Origin: Collybiopsis luxurians FD-317 M1 | Taxonomy: Eukaryota > Basidiomycota > Agaricomycetes > Agaricales > Omphalotaceae | Length of the DNA stretch: 44,082 bases | Assembly (NCBI GenBank): GCA_000827265.1 | Contig: KN834774.1 | Location: 212,784 to 256,865, forward strand | Reading direction: 5' to 3' | Shown here: one piece after another, positions 31,687-43,579 of the stretch | Layout: each line of letters opens with the position of its first letter | Numbering within the stretch: the stretch's first letter is position 1 | Translations under genes and position numbers: made by a program | Notes under the pieces: generated by a model | What the model saw: only the letters and a program-made list of their open reading frames with translations | Told to the model about the DNA's origin: nothing | Database searches by the model: none

Positions 31687-33791
31687 ATGTCTGCTCGAAG
31701 TAAACGAACCTTGTCGCCGTCTTCTTCTCAGCATACTAAGAAAAGCAAGCTGAATCATCAAAACGTACTCAACGCTTTTACATCTAATGCTAATGGGGGC
31801 CGCAGCCGCTTGACCCACTCTTCGTCAACGGGACCTCAAGGCAAAGTCATAAAACCGAAAGGTATGCTTCAATCACTTGTTCCAATATCACCTGCTCGAG
31901 TTCCCTAATTTTCAAGGTAAAACAGCGCAGACGTCTCGTAACGGTGAAAACGAGCCCGTCCCATCCGCTACGAGTACGGAGTATATGTCTACGCTCGTGG
32001 ATTCCCACCCCCATGTGGAATTCAAGATGCATGAGGCAACTCCCAAACCGTCATGTATGTTTCTGCGATATTTTTTTGCGCTATATCTCACTATTTATTT
32101 TCCACAGCTGGGAAATCCAAAGGTACTGTCCGAGCAATACATTCTCTTAGTATCTTGGCAGCTAATATTTGGTTGAACGGGTCCTTCTCAACTTTGTTTC
32201 ATATAGCAGATAATAACCCAGTAATCGAGGATCGTAAGTTGAAACTGAACAACGAGGAAATGAAATTTCTCGAAGACATTGACACCCACTCTGACTACGA
32301 GAGGGATCCAGACGGTGAAGACGGGGAAGTTGGTGAAGGCGATAAACATGACGGAGACGAAGATGCATTCGAAGATACTGAGCCAGGTCACACCGGAGAT
32401 GGAAGTGAAGTACGTATTTGATGCTTACTCGTTCTTTTCATACAGTAACTGGTCTTATTTCACAGCTCATCGTGGAAGATATTACCCCTTCCCATTCTAA
32501 ACAGACTCAACACAGTCGTGGAAGAGGGTCCTGTAAAATTCTTGTATCTGACTTCAAGGATCCGAAGCTAGCCATCTTCGCTAAGCGTTGTGTCCGATTA
32601 GCAACATGTACTGTTCAAATGTGCCCCGACGATCCCCTTTTCTCTTGGCCGACCTTCACAGAAGAGATGGAAATGTTGGGAAACGAAGGTCGGGCTGACC
32701 GATTCCTGCAGTCCTTGGCAGAAATCAATAAGAATATTGACGTCCGAGACCAGTTTCTTCGCTTTGTACGTGGCCCGTATGACCTGGACTCCTTGCTATA
32801 CTAATTTCCTATATTTTAGATGGGCTACGGTATCTCCGCTATTTGTCTAGACATTGGGAGGGAAGCTCGTATTCGGACAAGTCAATTCTTCCAAATTCCG
32901 GGATCGCTGACTCGGAATCAGATCGTACGTCCGATTTTTATTCTTCGGTGTTTCTTTTTTGATTGACGTTCTCCGACATATGAATAGATTTCCTCGGTCA
33001 CTTGGTTACTCAAAGATCGCGTATTCCACCATGGAGCAGTAGATTTGGAGGTATGTATTCTCAGAAAAACACTTGCCACTATTCTCACTGCATTGAGATT
33101 TAGAGAAGAACCACAAATAGCCTTCCATTCCGAAGTCCATTGTTGGGAGTAATGCTGAGGGGATATCTGGTCGATGGAAGACCCAAACAAGACCGACTCC
33201 TCATTACCAAACTACAGAGAGAAGAACGCATTCCTATACCTTTTATCGCTATGCTAACTGTTCTGGTGGGTGAATAATCTTATATCCTCAGGTATACCTC
33301 TACTTGTATTGGCTTAGATTCAACATGCTCTGCAAGAATTCTCGTCTGGGTACAAGATCGAGAATGCACTATCTAATACTAACCTTAGGAGCCAGTAAGT
33401 CCTCAAGCTTAGTTTTTATTTGTTAAGTGACTGGAATATCAACAGTTACCGTGCTATCATGTCGACGTTGACCACCTTACAGGAGAAAGCGCCCGCCTAC
33501 GTTAACCTTCTACAAACTGACCTTTACAAGGAAATGATGTGCGTGCTCTCAATATGATACCTTTCATGGAAAACTTTTCAGACCGATCTTTGTAGAACCC
33601 TTGGGCCCGAAATTGTCCCTCCTCAGACCTACGATTATGAATCTCTTAATTCTCTCGCATTACAGCCAATGCAGCCTATCGTAGACTCTCAGGACGGTCA
33701 GAAGGAAGATCTTGCTGTTGATGGCAATCCGACTGGGGATCAGAATGATTTGAGCGATGACGCCGGTGGCATTGCCCAGTCTCAATCTTAG
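31687..33791 (+). CDS. DUF6532-like protein, intact; function unknown
   Basis: Ten exons join without a stop: 31687-31861, 31917-32054, 32108-32409, 32466-32765, 32820-32924, 32988-33050, 33104-33265, 33318-33394, 33446-33538 and 33596-33791, for 536 residues. The N-terminus is basic and Ser/Thr-rich with a possible nuclear signal (SQHTKKSKLN). An acidic stretch follows at about residues 170-210. Then comes an all-helical domain with FAKRCVRLATC, VTWLLKDRVFHHGAVDLE, RSPLLGVMLRGYLVDG and LTVLIQHALQEFSSGY. This pattern fits the fungal DUF6532 family, which is repeat-associated in Agaricomycetes. The C-terminus is acidic. It stands alone after the transposase, behind an ACTAGT array, and may be an accessory protein of that element. 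The family has no established role that I know of. Confidence 0.6.
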
Positions 33792-34720
33792 TGTTTAGTT
33801 GCTCTGTGTCGGTTCAAGTACATATATCTTACTAATATGCCTTATCATGTACCGTTGCCCATCATCAATGCAGCCATATTGATTTTCTCAGAAAAGGAAC
33901 TGGCCGCAATCATAAGCTAAGAACGATATCTGACATCATCAAATTTTCACACAGATATGTGAAAAGATGTCAGGGCAACCAGGGAAGTGTGGGGGTGCCC
34001 CAGGTTTGCTGCCCACAATTTCAAACTATTTTGCTTCAGCTTCAGATCAAATCGATACAGATCAGCAGGTGCTGCATCTGTCTTGAATTTTTTTTAGAGC
34101 GGCATGTGGTACTGTCAAGCATGACTGAAACTTAACCTTTCTGTTGCCAGGGCTTTTGATCGTTGATCAAGTCAATGCCGGAGCTACAGAAGCGACTAAG
34201 TCATCACTCTAGGCAATATTTTGTTACCATTGGAGATATAATCATTCACTTCAGTGTGTTTAGGGGTAAATCATTTAACCTGCTCTCGGGCTGGGATAAA
34301 TCTCAAAGCTTTGAAGTTGCTCCTGTACAACCAGTTTTTTTCTAAAGAACTCCAAAGGGGATGATGTACACCTTGACTAACTTGGTAGTTATTTCACAGA
34401 GCCTTAGAAAACTTGAAGTACTCAAGTGGCCCACTCAACATTCCAGGTGGCATTTAATAAAGCTGCCATAAACTTAAGAGCAATCATTCTGTCCCAAATT
34501 TCTTAATGCTTGAAATGATATCAACTGGGAAAACTCAGAACTTATTAAGAACAAGTGAGGTTTTTCAATGTTCTTTTGGATAACCCAGGTTTGCACATGA
34601 TTGGGGGGGTGTCTCTTGGCACTCTGAAAGTGCCTCTGCTACCAGGGCAGCACAGACCCTCTGGTCACTTTAGAGATTTATCAGAGTAATTTACTAAGCC
34701 TAGGCAATGGGTATTTTTTC
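33792..34720. other. Gene-poor junction; probable right limit of the mobile locus
   Basis: CpG frequency drops and the sequence becomes TG/CA-rich again after about 33.95 kb. I see no inverted repeat, ACTAGT motif or supported gene here. Confidence 0.4.
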
Positions 34721-34723
34721 TAG

Positions 34724-35330
34724 ATGAACAAGAGTCTAGTTAAAGCCCCAACAGGTCTGCCATTGGGAATGGGAGCTGACAACACTGCAGATGATGCAGT
34801 GGTTCTTTCTGATGATAGTGACACCGGTAAAAAAATTTTTTGTCCCTTTTCGCTAAGCTCACACCCTTTTCCTTTCAGATGATGACTCCTTGCGCTCCTT
34901 GGGTGTGGTTGCAGAGGAGGACATCTGTTTGTGCTCTTGTAGCCTCTGTGCCTGTCCCTGCCACCATGCTGAACAGGCTCCCACACCAGCCCCCTCTCCT
35001 GCCTTGGGTGCTGGCTCCACCTCAGTTTCAGCCATCGATACACAAGTTGGTCTTCCCACACCAGTTCTGACTACCACCGCTGTTGCTGACACTCTCACTG
35101 CCACCTCTGCAGTCACTGACACTACCATTGCTACATCTGCAACTGTTGCAACTCCCACTGTCACGTCTGCTGTTGCGGATACCACTGTGGGGTCCTTGGC
35201 CATCAATGACACCTCTGCTGCTGCGTTTACTGCAGTTGCTAATATTCTTGCAGCTGCAGTGGCTCCATCTCCTGTTATCATTCTGGCTACCCCAGCCATG
35301 GGCAGCAACAGGTGGTATGCTGTTACCTGA
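34724..35330 (+). pseudogene. Two-exon fragment with Cys cluster and Thr/Ala/Val-rich repeats
   Basis: An ATG at 34724 opens a short exon ending in an acidic Ser/Asp stretch near 34826. After a T-rich intron ending TTTCAG at about 34879, a second exon starts with DDDSLRSL. It has a cysteine cluster (ICLCSCSLCACPCHH) and then degenerate repeats of the TTAVADTLTATSAV type. It ends in TGA at about 35330. I do not recognise the family. It resembles a fragment of a repeat-borne gene, and expression is unknown. Confidence 0.4.
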
Positions 35331-38120
35331 GGGACCTCTGTGGGTGTCTTTAATAGCTGGTAGGTTGTCCTGTCTCTGTGCCCTCACACCTTGACTCATG
35401 TTCATAGGCTGCAGGTTCAACCCATGGCGACTGGGGTTTTGGAAGCATGCTATCCCCGCTTCTCTTCTTGACTTGCAGCTGAACAAGCATTCAATGAGGC
35501 ATTGGCCTGAGGAAATGTAAGCATGGTTCCATGCAACTGAACATTTCTGATCTGTTTCTTGTTTCTGTAATATGCTACCCTATCCCTATTATCATGCTCT
35601 TCCTGTCCTTCCACCTCACGGTCATTTTTGCATGAGTTATTATGGACTAATCTGTAAATGTATCTATGCTGTTGATGCTATCTGTTGTTCATGTTATCTG
35701 TATGTATATGTTGAGCACTGTTGCTTTCTAATATTCTGCCCTCCTCCCCCCCCCTTCCTCTCCCTAAAAAACTACACTAAGTACAACTTGGATGTATGTA
35801 CCTCTACTTGGTAATACAATCTTGTTTCTTGAGTCTACTATTCTGACCAAAACCAAGTTCTGATTAAAAATTTGAGTTGCGTGTGTGACCAGGCTTCCCT
35901 TAAAGGAATCAATATATAGATATTCAAGTTCACTGAAGCTCTCATTGGTATAGCAATTGACATTTACAATGTCAGCAAAGAACCTCATTGACTCCATCTA
36001 TTGCCCAGCAAATAAGATCCTCTGCCCACAGAATACAAACTTTGAGATTCTCCACCTGATGCATTACTGAAGAGTACCCTGCCAAGTTCATTACTTTTCC
36101 AAAGTAGAGAATGGCCTTATCGTGGAAGGCATAGAGGTCATCGATGATGGTTTCAAAGAGGTTTGAATCCTGCCCTGCATCCAGAATTGATAGTCAATGA
36201 ATCAAAAAAGCCCTTGCCAGTCCCCTGTATGAATTCAGTGAATCATTTCTCCAATCGACTGCTTTTTTGAAGCCAATAGTTCCCTGCAGCTGCGACAATC
36301 CCCTTCGTGGATGTGTCCTCAGAGCTTTTCATCAGCGTAGAGACAGCACCTTGATCACTCTTTGAGCTAAGAAGTCCAATATTTCATTACCCCAGCCTCT
36401 TTGAGAAGCAGGGTCCGATGTACCAGTCATTCTTAGTTGTACTGATACCAATGGTCATTGGTTTTTGCAAAGGCGAGGTACTTTGACTTTGGGCACGAGC
36501 CCGCATTTTGCAGCATTTGGCATTGATTACTTCTTTGTTTCTGTAGCCTTGTCAGTGCACACATTAAGTAGGCCCTGTGATACATCCTTACTTTTCATAA
36601 TGCCTTGCACTTTTCAGTCAATTTGCAGCTGCACACTCCGTGGCTGTTTTGTAGAGCTTTGTGTGTGGCATAGAGGTAGAAGTTGAGTGAAAGAGAAGCT
36701 GATCCACACTGTTTGATTTGAGAAGCCACCAAAATGGTACGCATGCTTATCCCGACACTGTGGTCTGACCAATTCAAGTTGTCTTATTTCTACATTGCCC
36801 TCAATGTGATAAGTGAAAGAATTGTAAGTACCCTATTAGTATATGAGATTCCATATTCCGAAGTGGTTCAGGGACTGTTTGCTCAAATTTTTTGATGTGC
36901 AGGAGTGGAAGGTTAGATCTGAAGGGTAGAGTTGCAGTGAGATTGGTCCTTGGCCCAAGCTCAACCATGGCATTGTAGTCTGACCTTTTCAAATGAGCTA
37001 ATTTTTTGAAGGCGACGAGGTTGGTATGAGAGTTAAACCCAGATTGCACACTGATCAATCTCCACAGCCAAAATTCATATGTTTTCAAGTGGGCCAATGT
37101 TCAGATAGAGACAATCAGATCCCTTGTACTTGATCTTTTTCTGACAACCAGACCAATCAACATATCTACAGATCTAGCATATATATTATATATACAAAAC
37201 AAAAGGAGGTATGTCAATTGAATGCAAATTAATTGCCTCCTTCGAGCGCTTTTTTTCTCTTTTAGGCATTATAGAGTGTCAATGCTTGGACATCAAGTGA
37301 TACATGCTCTCAGTGACTCCCATTTTGGATTTTGTCCAAAGAGGCCTGGGACTGGTGCATGAGCTTGCAACTTTTGCCTACTGGAACTATACAATCTCTC
37401 CAGAAATCTGTTCCCTCCATATCATTGGTGCACTACACCTGGCCCATTGGTTGCATAGGGTCTATGCAGATATCCTTTGTATAAGAATTTCCGTCATGCA
37501 TGCATGTTCATGAACCAACCCTTGCTTCAGATCTTTAGGATGGAAATGCACTGGTACTCTTGGGAATGGGACCGAGGAAGAGGATCCCATCAGGCTGGAG
37601 AACTCATTTTATTGCAACCAGGCTGTTGATATTGGCTACGTGCCTTTTGTCCTTGGCCCATGACATCTCTGATACAGTTGACATTCAGTACTCATTTTAT
37701 ATCTACCTTACGAAGCTGTTCAAGCCATACTGTATCTAGTCCTCACTGTTTGATTCCCTCAGAAATTATTTGTATTGGTCTAGTATTGTGAATTCCATTG
37801 GCCAGAAGAAAATATATTTATAGCATGTCTTGATGTCCTGCGCATTTTGTAGCAAGATACTCATATTTTGTGTTATCACACAGGTCGTTCGAGAGCCTCC
37901 ACACAGAATCATTTTCCCCTTGATTATTCATGAATAAAATAAGGTTCAAGGTGTTAGCAGCCGCAGCCACCTGACTAAGATGAAATGCTGTGACTGGCTG
38001 ACCTTTGGTTTTCTCCACCTCCAAGTCCTCCACTCTGACTACACAAAATTGTATTTTTCTTCTTACATACTGTACAGGTGAATACAAGCAAGTATATGGT
38101 TATCAATAATGACTAACTGA
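35331..38120. other. Repeat debris without a supported gene
   Basis: CpG-poor DNA with short open pieces on both strands. A minus-strand piece at 36801-37097 (LKTYEFWLWRLISVQSGFNSH) and another at 36000-36190 look like worn transposase or cargo exons, but I cannot assign them. A B-box-like GGTTTGAATCC occurs near 36161, without a convincing A box. Confidence 0.35.
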
Positions 38121-38141
38121 CTTGATACCATTATTCCAGAC

Positions 38142-38990
38142 ATGTTTAGCATGAATGTTAAAAACTGGCTTCAGCAAGACTGGTTCGATGGCATCCTTGA
38201 TGACTACAATATGAATGCTAGATTGGCTCTAGTGCATTACTTGGCCATGCCCTATCTCAAGGCCAGTCAAAGTAATGGTTCTCAGACTTCCATGTGCCGC
38301 AACATCCATCATCATTCAAGAGTGGCACAAGCATTTCCCTGAGGATAAGCTCCCAGGTTGGAAGCACCCTGATGAATGTAGCTCTCGTACCACCGCAGAA
38401 GACCTTGCAGGGGTTGAGGACATGGAGCCTAGTGTGGTTTTCTGCACAGTGATGGCGCAAGTGTACATGAGTGGCCGTCCAATGTATGGGAAGTCATGCA
38501 AGACCAATGAATGAGACCACACCTGGGACACCTTTTTCCTGTACATGAATCATTGGTTTTTCTATCTACCTTCACTAACTCTTACTCAGGCCATCGAGGT
38601 GGGCAATTGTTAAAGTTACTGAACAGTTTGTCACTCAGATATGCGAAACAAATGACTGGCATAGAGAGCTTCAATTGGCCTTGGAATACTGGGATATGGA
38701 ATGGAAGATGCCTTTGGGCTGGCATGAGGAAAACAATATGCCATTCTACAGGTGGAACAAATGTTCGAAAGTGAAGACTGGCTCTCACGAGTATGAGACA
38801 TATGGTGCATCCTGTATTTTCTTTTTGCTTTTGTCTTTTTTTGTTATTATCCTTGTTTCTCACTGCTGACAGTGATGTGCCAGATCCTGTCGAAACCATG
38901 CAAGTTTGGGTGTACCCAGAACGACCTGCCACTTACTATGGCAATATGCCATGACCCACAAAGATTGTACCTACTTGCAGCTGTAACCTT
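38142..38990 (+). pseudogene. Decayed multi-exon gene of unknown function
   Basis: Successive plus-strand pieces read like exons: NVKNWLQQDWFDGILDDYN near 38150, IIIQEWHKHFPEDKLPGWKH near 38300, DWHRELQLALEYWDMEWKMP near 38660, and VPDPVETMQVWVYPERPATY near 38880. They lie in different frames, with plausible GT-AG junctions between some of them and stops in others. The family is not recognised. The position just before the KDZ relic suggests repeat-borne cargo. Confidence 0.35.
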
Positions 38991-39565
38991 TGAACAACAT
39001 ATGTGAGTCACAGTTATATCATTTGACTGCGCAGTTCGTACACGTATCCTTTAACCTTACCCACACCATTGAATTTTCTTGCATCTCTTGTCACATTGTA
39101 TGAGCTTGACGCCGAGTAGAAAATCTTGGCTCCAGCTAGACATAGAACTTTCGAGAATAACTTACCTAAAGATCACCACTCTGATGTTGTACCAAATGGG
39201 TATTGCTATCATTTATGTATGACTGTTTTTGAATCTTGCTACTGTAGTGAATGCAGTTCTGAAAGTGACTGTGGTTTATGAGTTGGCTTTTCTATGGCAA
39301 AAATCAGAGTTCCCTTTTGAGATGCAAGATGGAAAAAAAAAAGAGCTGAAAAAGTTAACAAGTGATACACCTGAGCCTGTACAAGATATGAACCCCGAAG
39401 CCAGTTGTACCATGGTAGAAAACTACTCCAGTTTTAACCACTACACCACTACGGCATTGACTATTTCTCATGTAAATATTCTTTGAGCTCAACTAGCACT
39501 CGTGGGTACATCACATGTATGTAGAGATCAACGCTGTCACTTTTCAACTGCGTTCACATCGGTCA

Positions 39566-42192
39566 ATGTCGTCAAACAAGCGCAGGTGCATTTTTCCTCT
39601 ACCCGGCATCTTGATTGAAAACGAGGAGGATATCAGCAAAGTTTCTGTTGTCCACACCTACATAGATTACTCTCAACCTAGACATTGCACTCAATACTTT
39701 ACCCAATCTTTGAAGCCCAAAATCCCACAAGTGGCGCAGGTCTCTTCTTCTTCTGACACCAGCCTTCACTCTTTTCTTCTTGATAACTTGCAATTCGGTA
39801 TATATGAACAACAAGAGCAGATGCACAGTGATTCTGCCTTGGTCACCTACGTTCTTGACCAGCACAATGATGTTGAGGACCATCCTGACCTTCCCACCAG
39901 CACTGCTGAACCTGCAGAGACTGTATCACCATCCTTGCGCAATGTAAGCTCAGAATTCCTTTTCATTTCCTTGTATTGACTTTTTTACAGGAACTAGCCC
40001 TGTGGTTACCTTTCCGCGATATGTATGTTCAGACTAGCCTGTGGCTTGAAGGTCTGGGGAGTCATGCTCGAAAATTGGAGTGTCGCTGCGGGACTAAGTT
40101 TGACAAGCTTTGTCAGCAATATCGATGTCATTCCTGCTTCAACTTCGGCGATGTCTTGTACAGAACCTGTATAGTGGATGCACATTCCCTTCTTCCCTTT
40201 CATTCTATCGAGGTATGTGCTTAATCGGTCTAGGTTCAAGTTAGAATCACTATGACTGGTCCGATTTTTCTCGGCCGTAATTATTACCGTAATTAGATTT
40301 GAAATAAGTGCATATTTTCAACCGAAAAAATATTCGAAATTTGGAGCTTGTTTCGCCTGGAATTATAGTCGAAAAAAGGAAGACAATGAAAGGTGAATTT
40401 GGCTCGAAAAAGCATTCGATATCCCTTTCTAATTTCAATTGATAAAAGACATTGATTTCGGCGGTTATTGATTCCAATTTTCGCTCGTAAAAGCATTTGA
40501 ATTTCCTTTGTTATTCAATTCAAATTTTGCCAGCAATTAAATTCCTTTTACGGCCGAAAAAAGACTCGAAGATCAAGTCTTTTTTCAGGCGTAAAATGAT
40601 TATAATTATGCCAGGGGAAACACAATGAGCAGTTCCTGGCAGGTCCAGCCGGGAACCGGCAGGAAACTGGGCTGGGTAATCGGCAAGCACTCATTATCGG
40701 CTTCTCTATGTCCATTTGGTACCGGATGGTGCATCCAATGCTCGGCTTAGCTGGCTATGGCTCGGCTTTTATCAGCTATGACTTTGAATGAATGTTGACC
40801 CTTTATAGTCCAATTTTCCAAAATTAAACCAGTGGCTTGTGTATGGCTCCCCCATTTCAGGAAGATGCTCGGCTCAGCTCCCCTTATTTTGACTTGGCGC
40901 ACAGTGTGCAGTTTTCCCAAGTCGAGCCTTGGTGCACCAGCAAGTACTGGAGAACTCAATTCAGGTACAACCACTGCTGCGTTGGGACAAGACTCACAAG
41001 CTGGGTGCCTGGCTGAGGGCTCATTATCCTACTTTGCATTCCAATCATTTTTATTTCTGTAGGGTGCGATTGGGTGAAGATTCAAGAATGAGTGCTCAGG
41101 ATCCAGCGCTCGCTGATTACTCAGCCCGGTTTCCTGCCAGGAACTGCCCATTTTGTTTCCCCTGGCGTAATTATAATCATTTTACGCCTGAAAAAAGACT
41201 TGATCTTCGAGTCTTTTTTCGGCCGTAAAAGGAATTTAATTGCTGGCAAAATTTGAATTGAATAACAAAGGAAATTCAAATGCTTTTACAAGCGAAAATC
41301 GGAAACAATAACCGCCGAAATCAATGTCTTTTATCAATTGAAATTAGAAAGGGATATCGAATGCTTTTTCGGGCAAAATTCACCTTTCATTGTCTTCCTT
41401 TTTTCGACTATAATTCTGGGCGAAAAAAGCTCCAAATTTCGAATATTTTTTCGGTCGAAAATATGCACTTTTTTCAAATCTAATTACGGTAATAATTACG
41501 GCTGAGAAAAATCAGACCAGTCATAGTGAATGGCTCACCATCAACCGTCAGAGATGGAATGGCAATTGTTTCGAAAAAATCACCCTTTATGACCTCAGAT
41601 TGCAGCTTCACCTGTGCGGTCATTCTCGCCAATGTTGCTTCAGCGGCCACTGAACTTGGTCGGCGTAGATGCTGTTCTGCAAGATCTGAGGGATGCCGAT
41701 GTTCGTGGTATCTCTGTTGAGGAACTCACCAATGATAAGACAATCTCATGGATTTGGAAGAACGCTGGAATTGACCCAAGAAATCAGGATAGTATCAATG
41801 GTGGTATCTATGATATCTATTTAATCACTTCGAAGTGAACTGACTTATATTCCTCATTAGCTCTACGTATCGCATGGTGCAAGTCGAGGGCTAGGGTGCG
41901 GCGTTGGCAAGAGGAGGGTCTGTTTGTGCAAGAAGAAATGCGCCGAACATTGTGCTTCTTCGATGTACAGGCATCGGAATGGGCGAATCGTGCTGAAAAG
42001 GCTAAGGCTATCCGTGGGCCCGACGACTCTGAGGAGTTTGCTCAGGGCCGTGTTGCGTATGCTATGCGCCAGGCATCGATTCGGCGGAAGATTCGGGATT
42101 ATGCGGAAGCTAGGTGGGTCAATTCCTTGGCACATTTGAAGGCAGGAGTTGGAGCGATTTCTTTGGATGACACTAATTGGGGGTTCGCTTAG
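39566..42192 (+). pseudogene. KDZ transposase relic: CxC2 head and C-terminal tail only
   Basis: KDZ transposases are large fungal DNA transposases, often headed by a cysteine cluster (CxC2). Exons 39566-39943 and 39991-40212 encode the head, with CRCGTKFDKLCQQYRCHSC, CIVDAH and LPFHSIE, and stop at a GTATG donor. The C-terminal exons at about 41660-41803 (ISVEELTNDKTISWIW) and 41861-42192 (WCKSRARVRRWQEEG, EEMRRT, AYAMRQASIRRK) match the typical tail. The RNase-H-like catalytic middle, several hundred residues in complete members, is missing. A CACTA-type foldback element fills much of the gap. The remains cannot transpose by themselves. Confidence 0.75.
40248..41528. mobile_element. 1281-bp CACTA-type foldback element with AAT target duplication
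   Basis: Both ends read CACTATGACTGGTC inwards. The inverted repeats extend about 395 bp each (40248-40642 and 41134-41528) with few mismatches and continue more weakly inwards. Flanks are ...GAAT before and AATGG after, giving a 3-bp AAT duplication, as expected for CACTA (EnSpm) elements. The short middle has no recognised protein. Smaller hairpins of the CGAAAAAA / TTTTTTCG type lie within the arms. It is a non-autonomous element. Confidence 0.9.
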
Positions 42193-42615
42193 TACGTGCT
42201 TTGTTTTCTAGTACTTGGTTTGCTTTTTTGCACACATTCTGTTTCATTCCATATATAGTAACGAGATGAGGCTGATATACGATAAGATATGGGATAAGAT
42301 GATCTGCTAATAACTAGTATTGGAAAACAATCAGAAGTACGTACCAAGTGATTAATAATAACGTGAATACGGAAATGCAATCAGAGGTATGTGCCTTAAC
42401 AGATTCCCTTTAGTCGGATGGGACCTGAGCCCCTCTAAAAAGGAAAGGCGTCGGGATGAGGAGCGCGTATTAGCGCGTATTTATTAGTGAGAGTATTGGC
42501 GGGAGGGAGTTTGCTAACAACAAGCTCGTTATAATTAGGGTGTCTTGCTGCAGCAATAAATAATTAATAGCCTTTGTCTTGCTACAGCAAGGTTATTATT
42601 ATTATCCCTGTGTTG
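42193..42615. repeat. AT-rich spacer with TTGCT...AGCAA repeat words
   Basis: No gene is seen. GTCTTGCTGCAGCAA and GTCTTGCTACAGCAAGG at 42542-42595 are inverted-repeat units akin to those at 11688-11740 and 12340-12510. Confidence 0.4.
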
Positions 42616-42619
42616 CTGG

Positions 42620-42961
42620 GTGACGAAACAGGATTATATTAAAGAAATTGATCCTCTTCAGTGGCATACTGAGCTGGCATATGCCTTTTACTTGTGGGAA
42701 ATGAACAATGTGGTGCTGGTGGATTTTTACTTTACCTATCCCTCATATGGAAGCTACACAATCTACTCCTCTCCCCCACCTCCCCCAACAAGTGAGGAGT
42801 ACACATTTCAATGGACTTATCCTATACTTGATGGAGCATTTGAGCAACCAGAGTTTCATAAATTCTGTGAGGTGCAGTTGACAGAACATTTGATGGAATG
42901 CAACAAATCTGTTGAGTTGTGGCTGAATTGCAAAGGGTCAGAATTCCGAGACAGGCACTGA
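42620..42961 (+). pseudogene. Open fragment of unknown function
   Basis: An open frame of 113 codons with Pro-rich YSSPPPPPTSEEYTF. It reads as protein-like (Trp/Tyr-rich, few Arg) but has no partner exons that I could identify. Possibly part of the same worn gene families as 38142-38990. Confidence 0.25.
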
Positions 42962-43079
42962 GAAATGGGTAGCTTTGTAGGGTAGCTTTGTACAGTTATG
43001 GTGTAATTTTTCTTGCATTGCTCCTCACTATCTAGTATTTCACCATTTCTGTTTTTTTTAAAAGTTTTTGTGTTGGCCA

Positions 43080-43190
43080 TAGAAAAATGATCTGTGCAAA
43101 ACTTAAACCCAGAGCCTCACTGAATCAACTACTGAACATCAGCCAGCAATCTTACCATCTGAACCAACTGGCCACTGTTAGATTGGAAAA
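43080..43190 (-). ncRNA. tRNA-like sequence, possible SINE head or tRNA relic
   Basis: On the minus strand, GTGGCCAGTTGGTTCAGATG resembles a tRNA 5' arm and A box, and GGGTTTAAGTTTTG about 55 nt later resembles a decayed B box. The spacing is too long and the stems too poor for a working tRNA. A tRNA-derived SINE head or pseudo-tRNA is more likely. Confidence 0.3.
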
Positions 43191-43264
43191 CACAAACATT
43201 CTGTAATGACACTGGAAGTGCCTTTAGCTCAAAAGCTGTTACATGTGATGGTCCCCAGTTCCAC

Positions 43265-43579
43265 TTGCCCTTTCTTATGCCAAAATGCAGCTGCCCTGAA
43301 CCTTTACCTGGCATATTCATTGGTTCTCAAGAAGATTTTCTCACTGCACCCATCACTAGAACCCATCACTACACAGATTTCTCCCAGCGACATCGAACAC
43401 AATATTTTTCTGTTGAATCTCAGAAACTGAAAGATGATTCAATAGCCAGCTCCTACTCGGTATCTCCATTCTCATACCTCCTTGACTGTCACAAAGCGGT
43501 TTACAGCGGAGTGGCTTTCAAGAGCACGGCAATCAGTTTAGGCAAAGTCTGGTCCCAATCGACAGAGTTAATTAAATAG
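43265..43579 (+). pseudogene. Open fragment of unknown function
   Basis: A 104-codon open stretch (CSCPEPLPGIFIGSQEDF, then HRTQYFSVES) ends at TAG 43577. Its PLPGI motif and HxTQYF string recall the opening of the KDZ head at 39598-39710 (PLPGILIENEED, HCTQYF). It may be a second, diverged copy of that segment. Confidence 0.35.

Noticed and set aside
36155..36185. GGTTTGAATCC considered as a tRNA gene B box
   Set aside because: No A box, acceptor stem or anticodon arm could be found at proper spacing.
36801..37097. Minus-strand 98-codon frame considered as a transposase exon
   Set aside because: It has some transposase-like flavour but no catalytic motif or linked exons, so no family was assigned.
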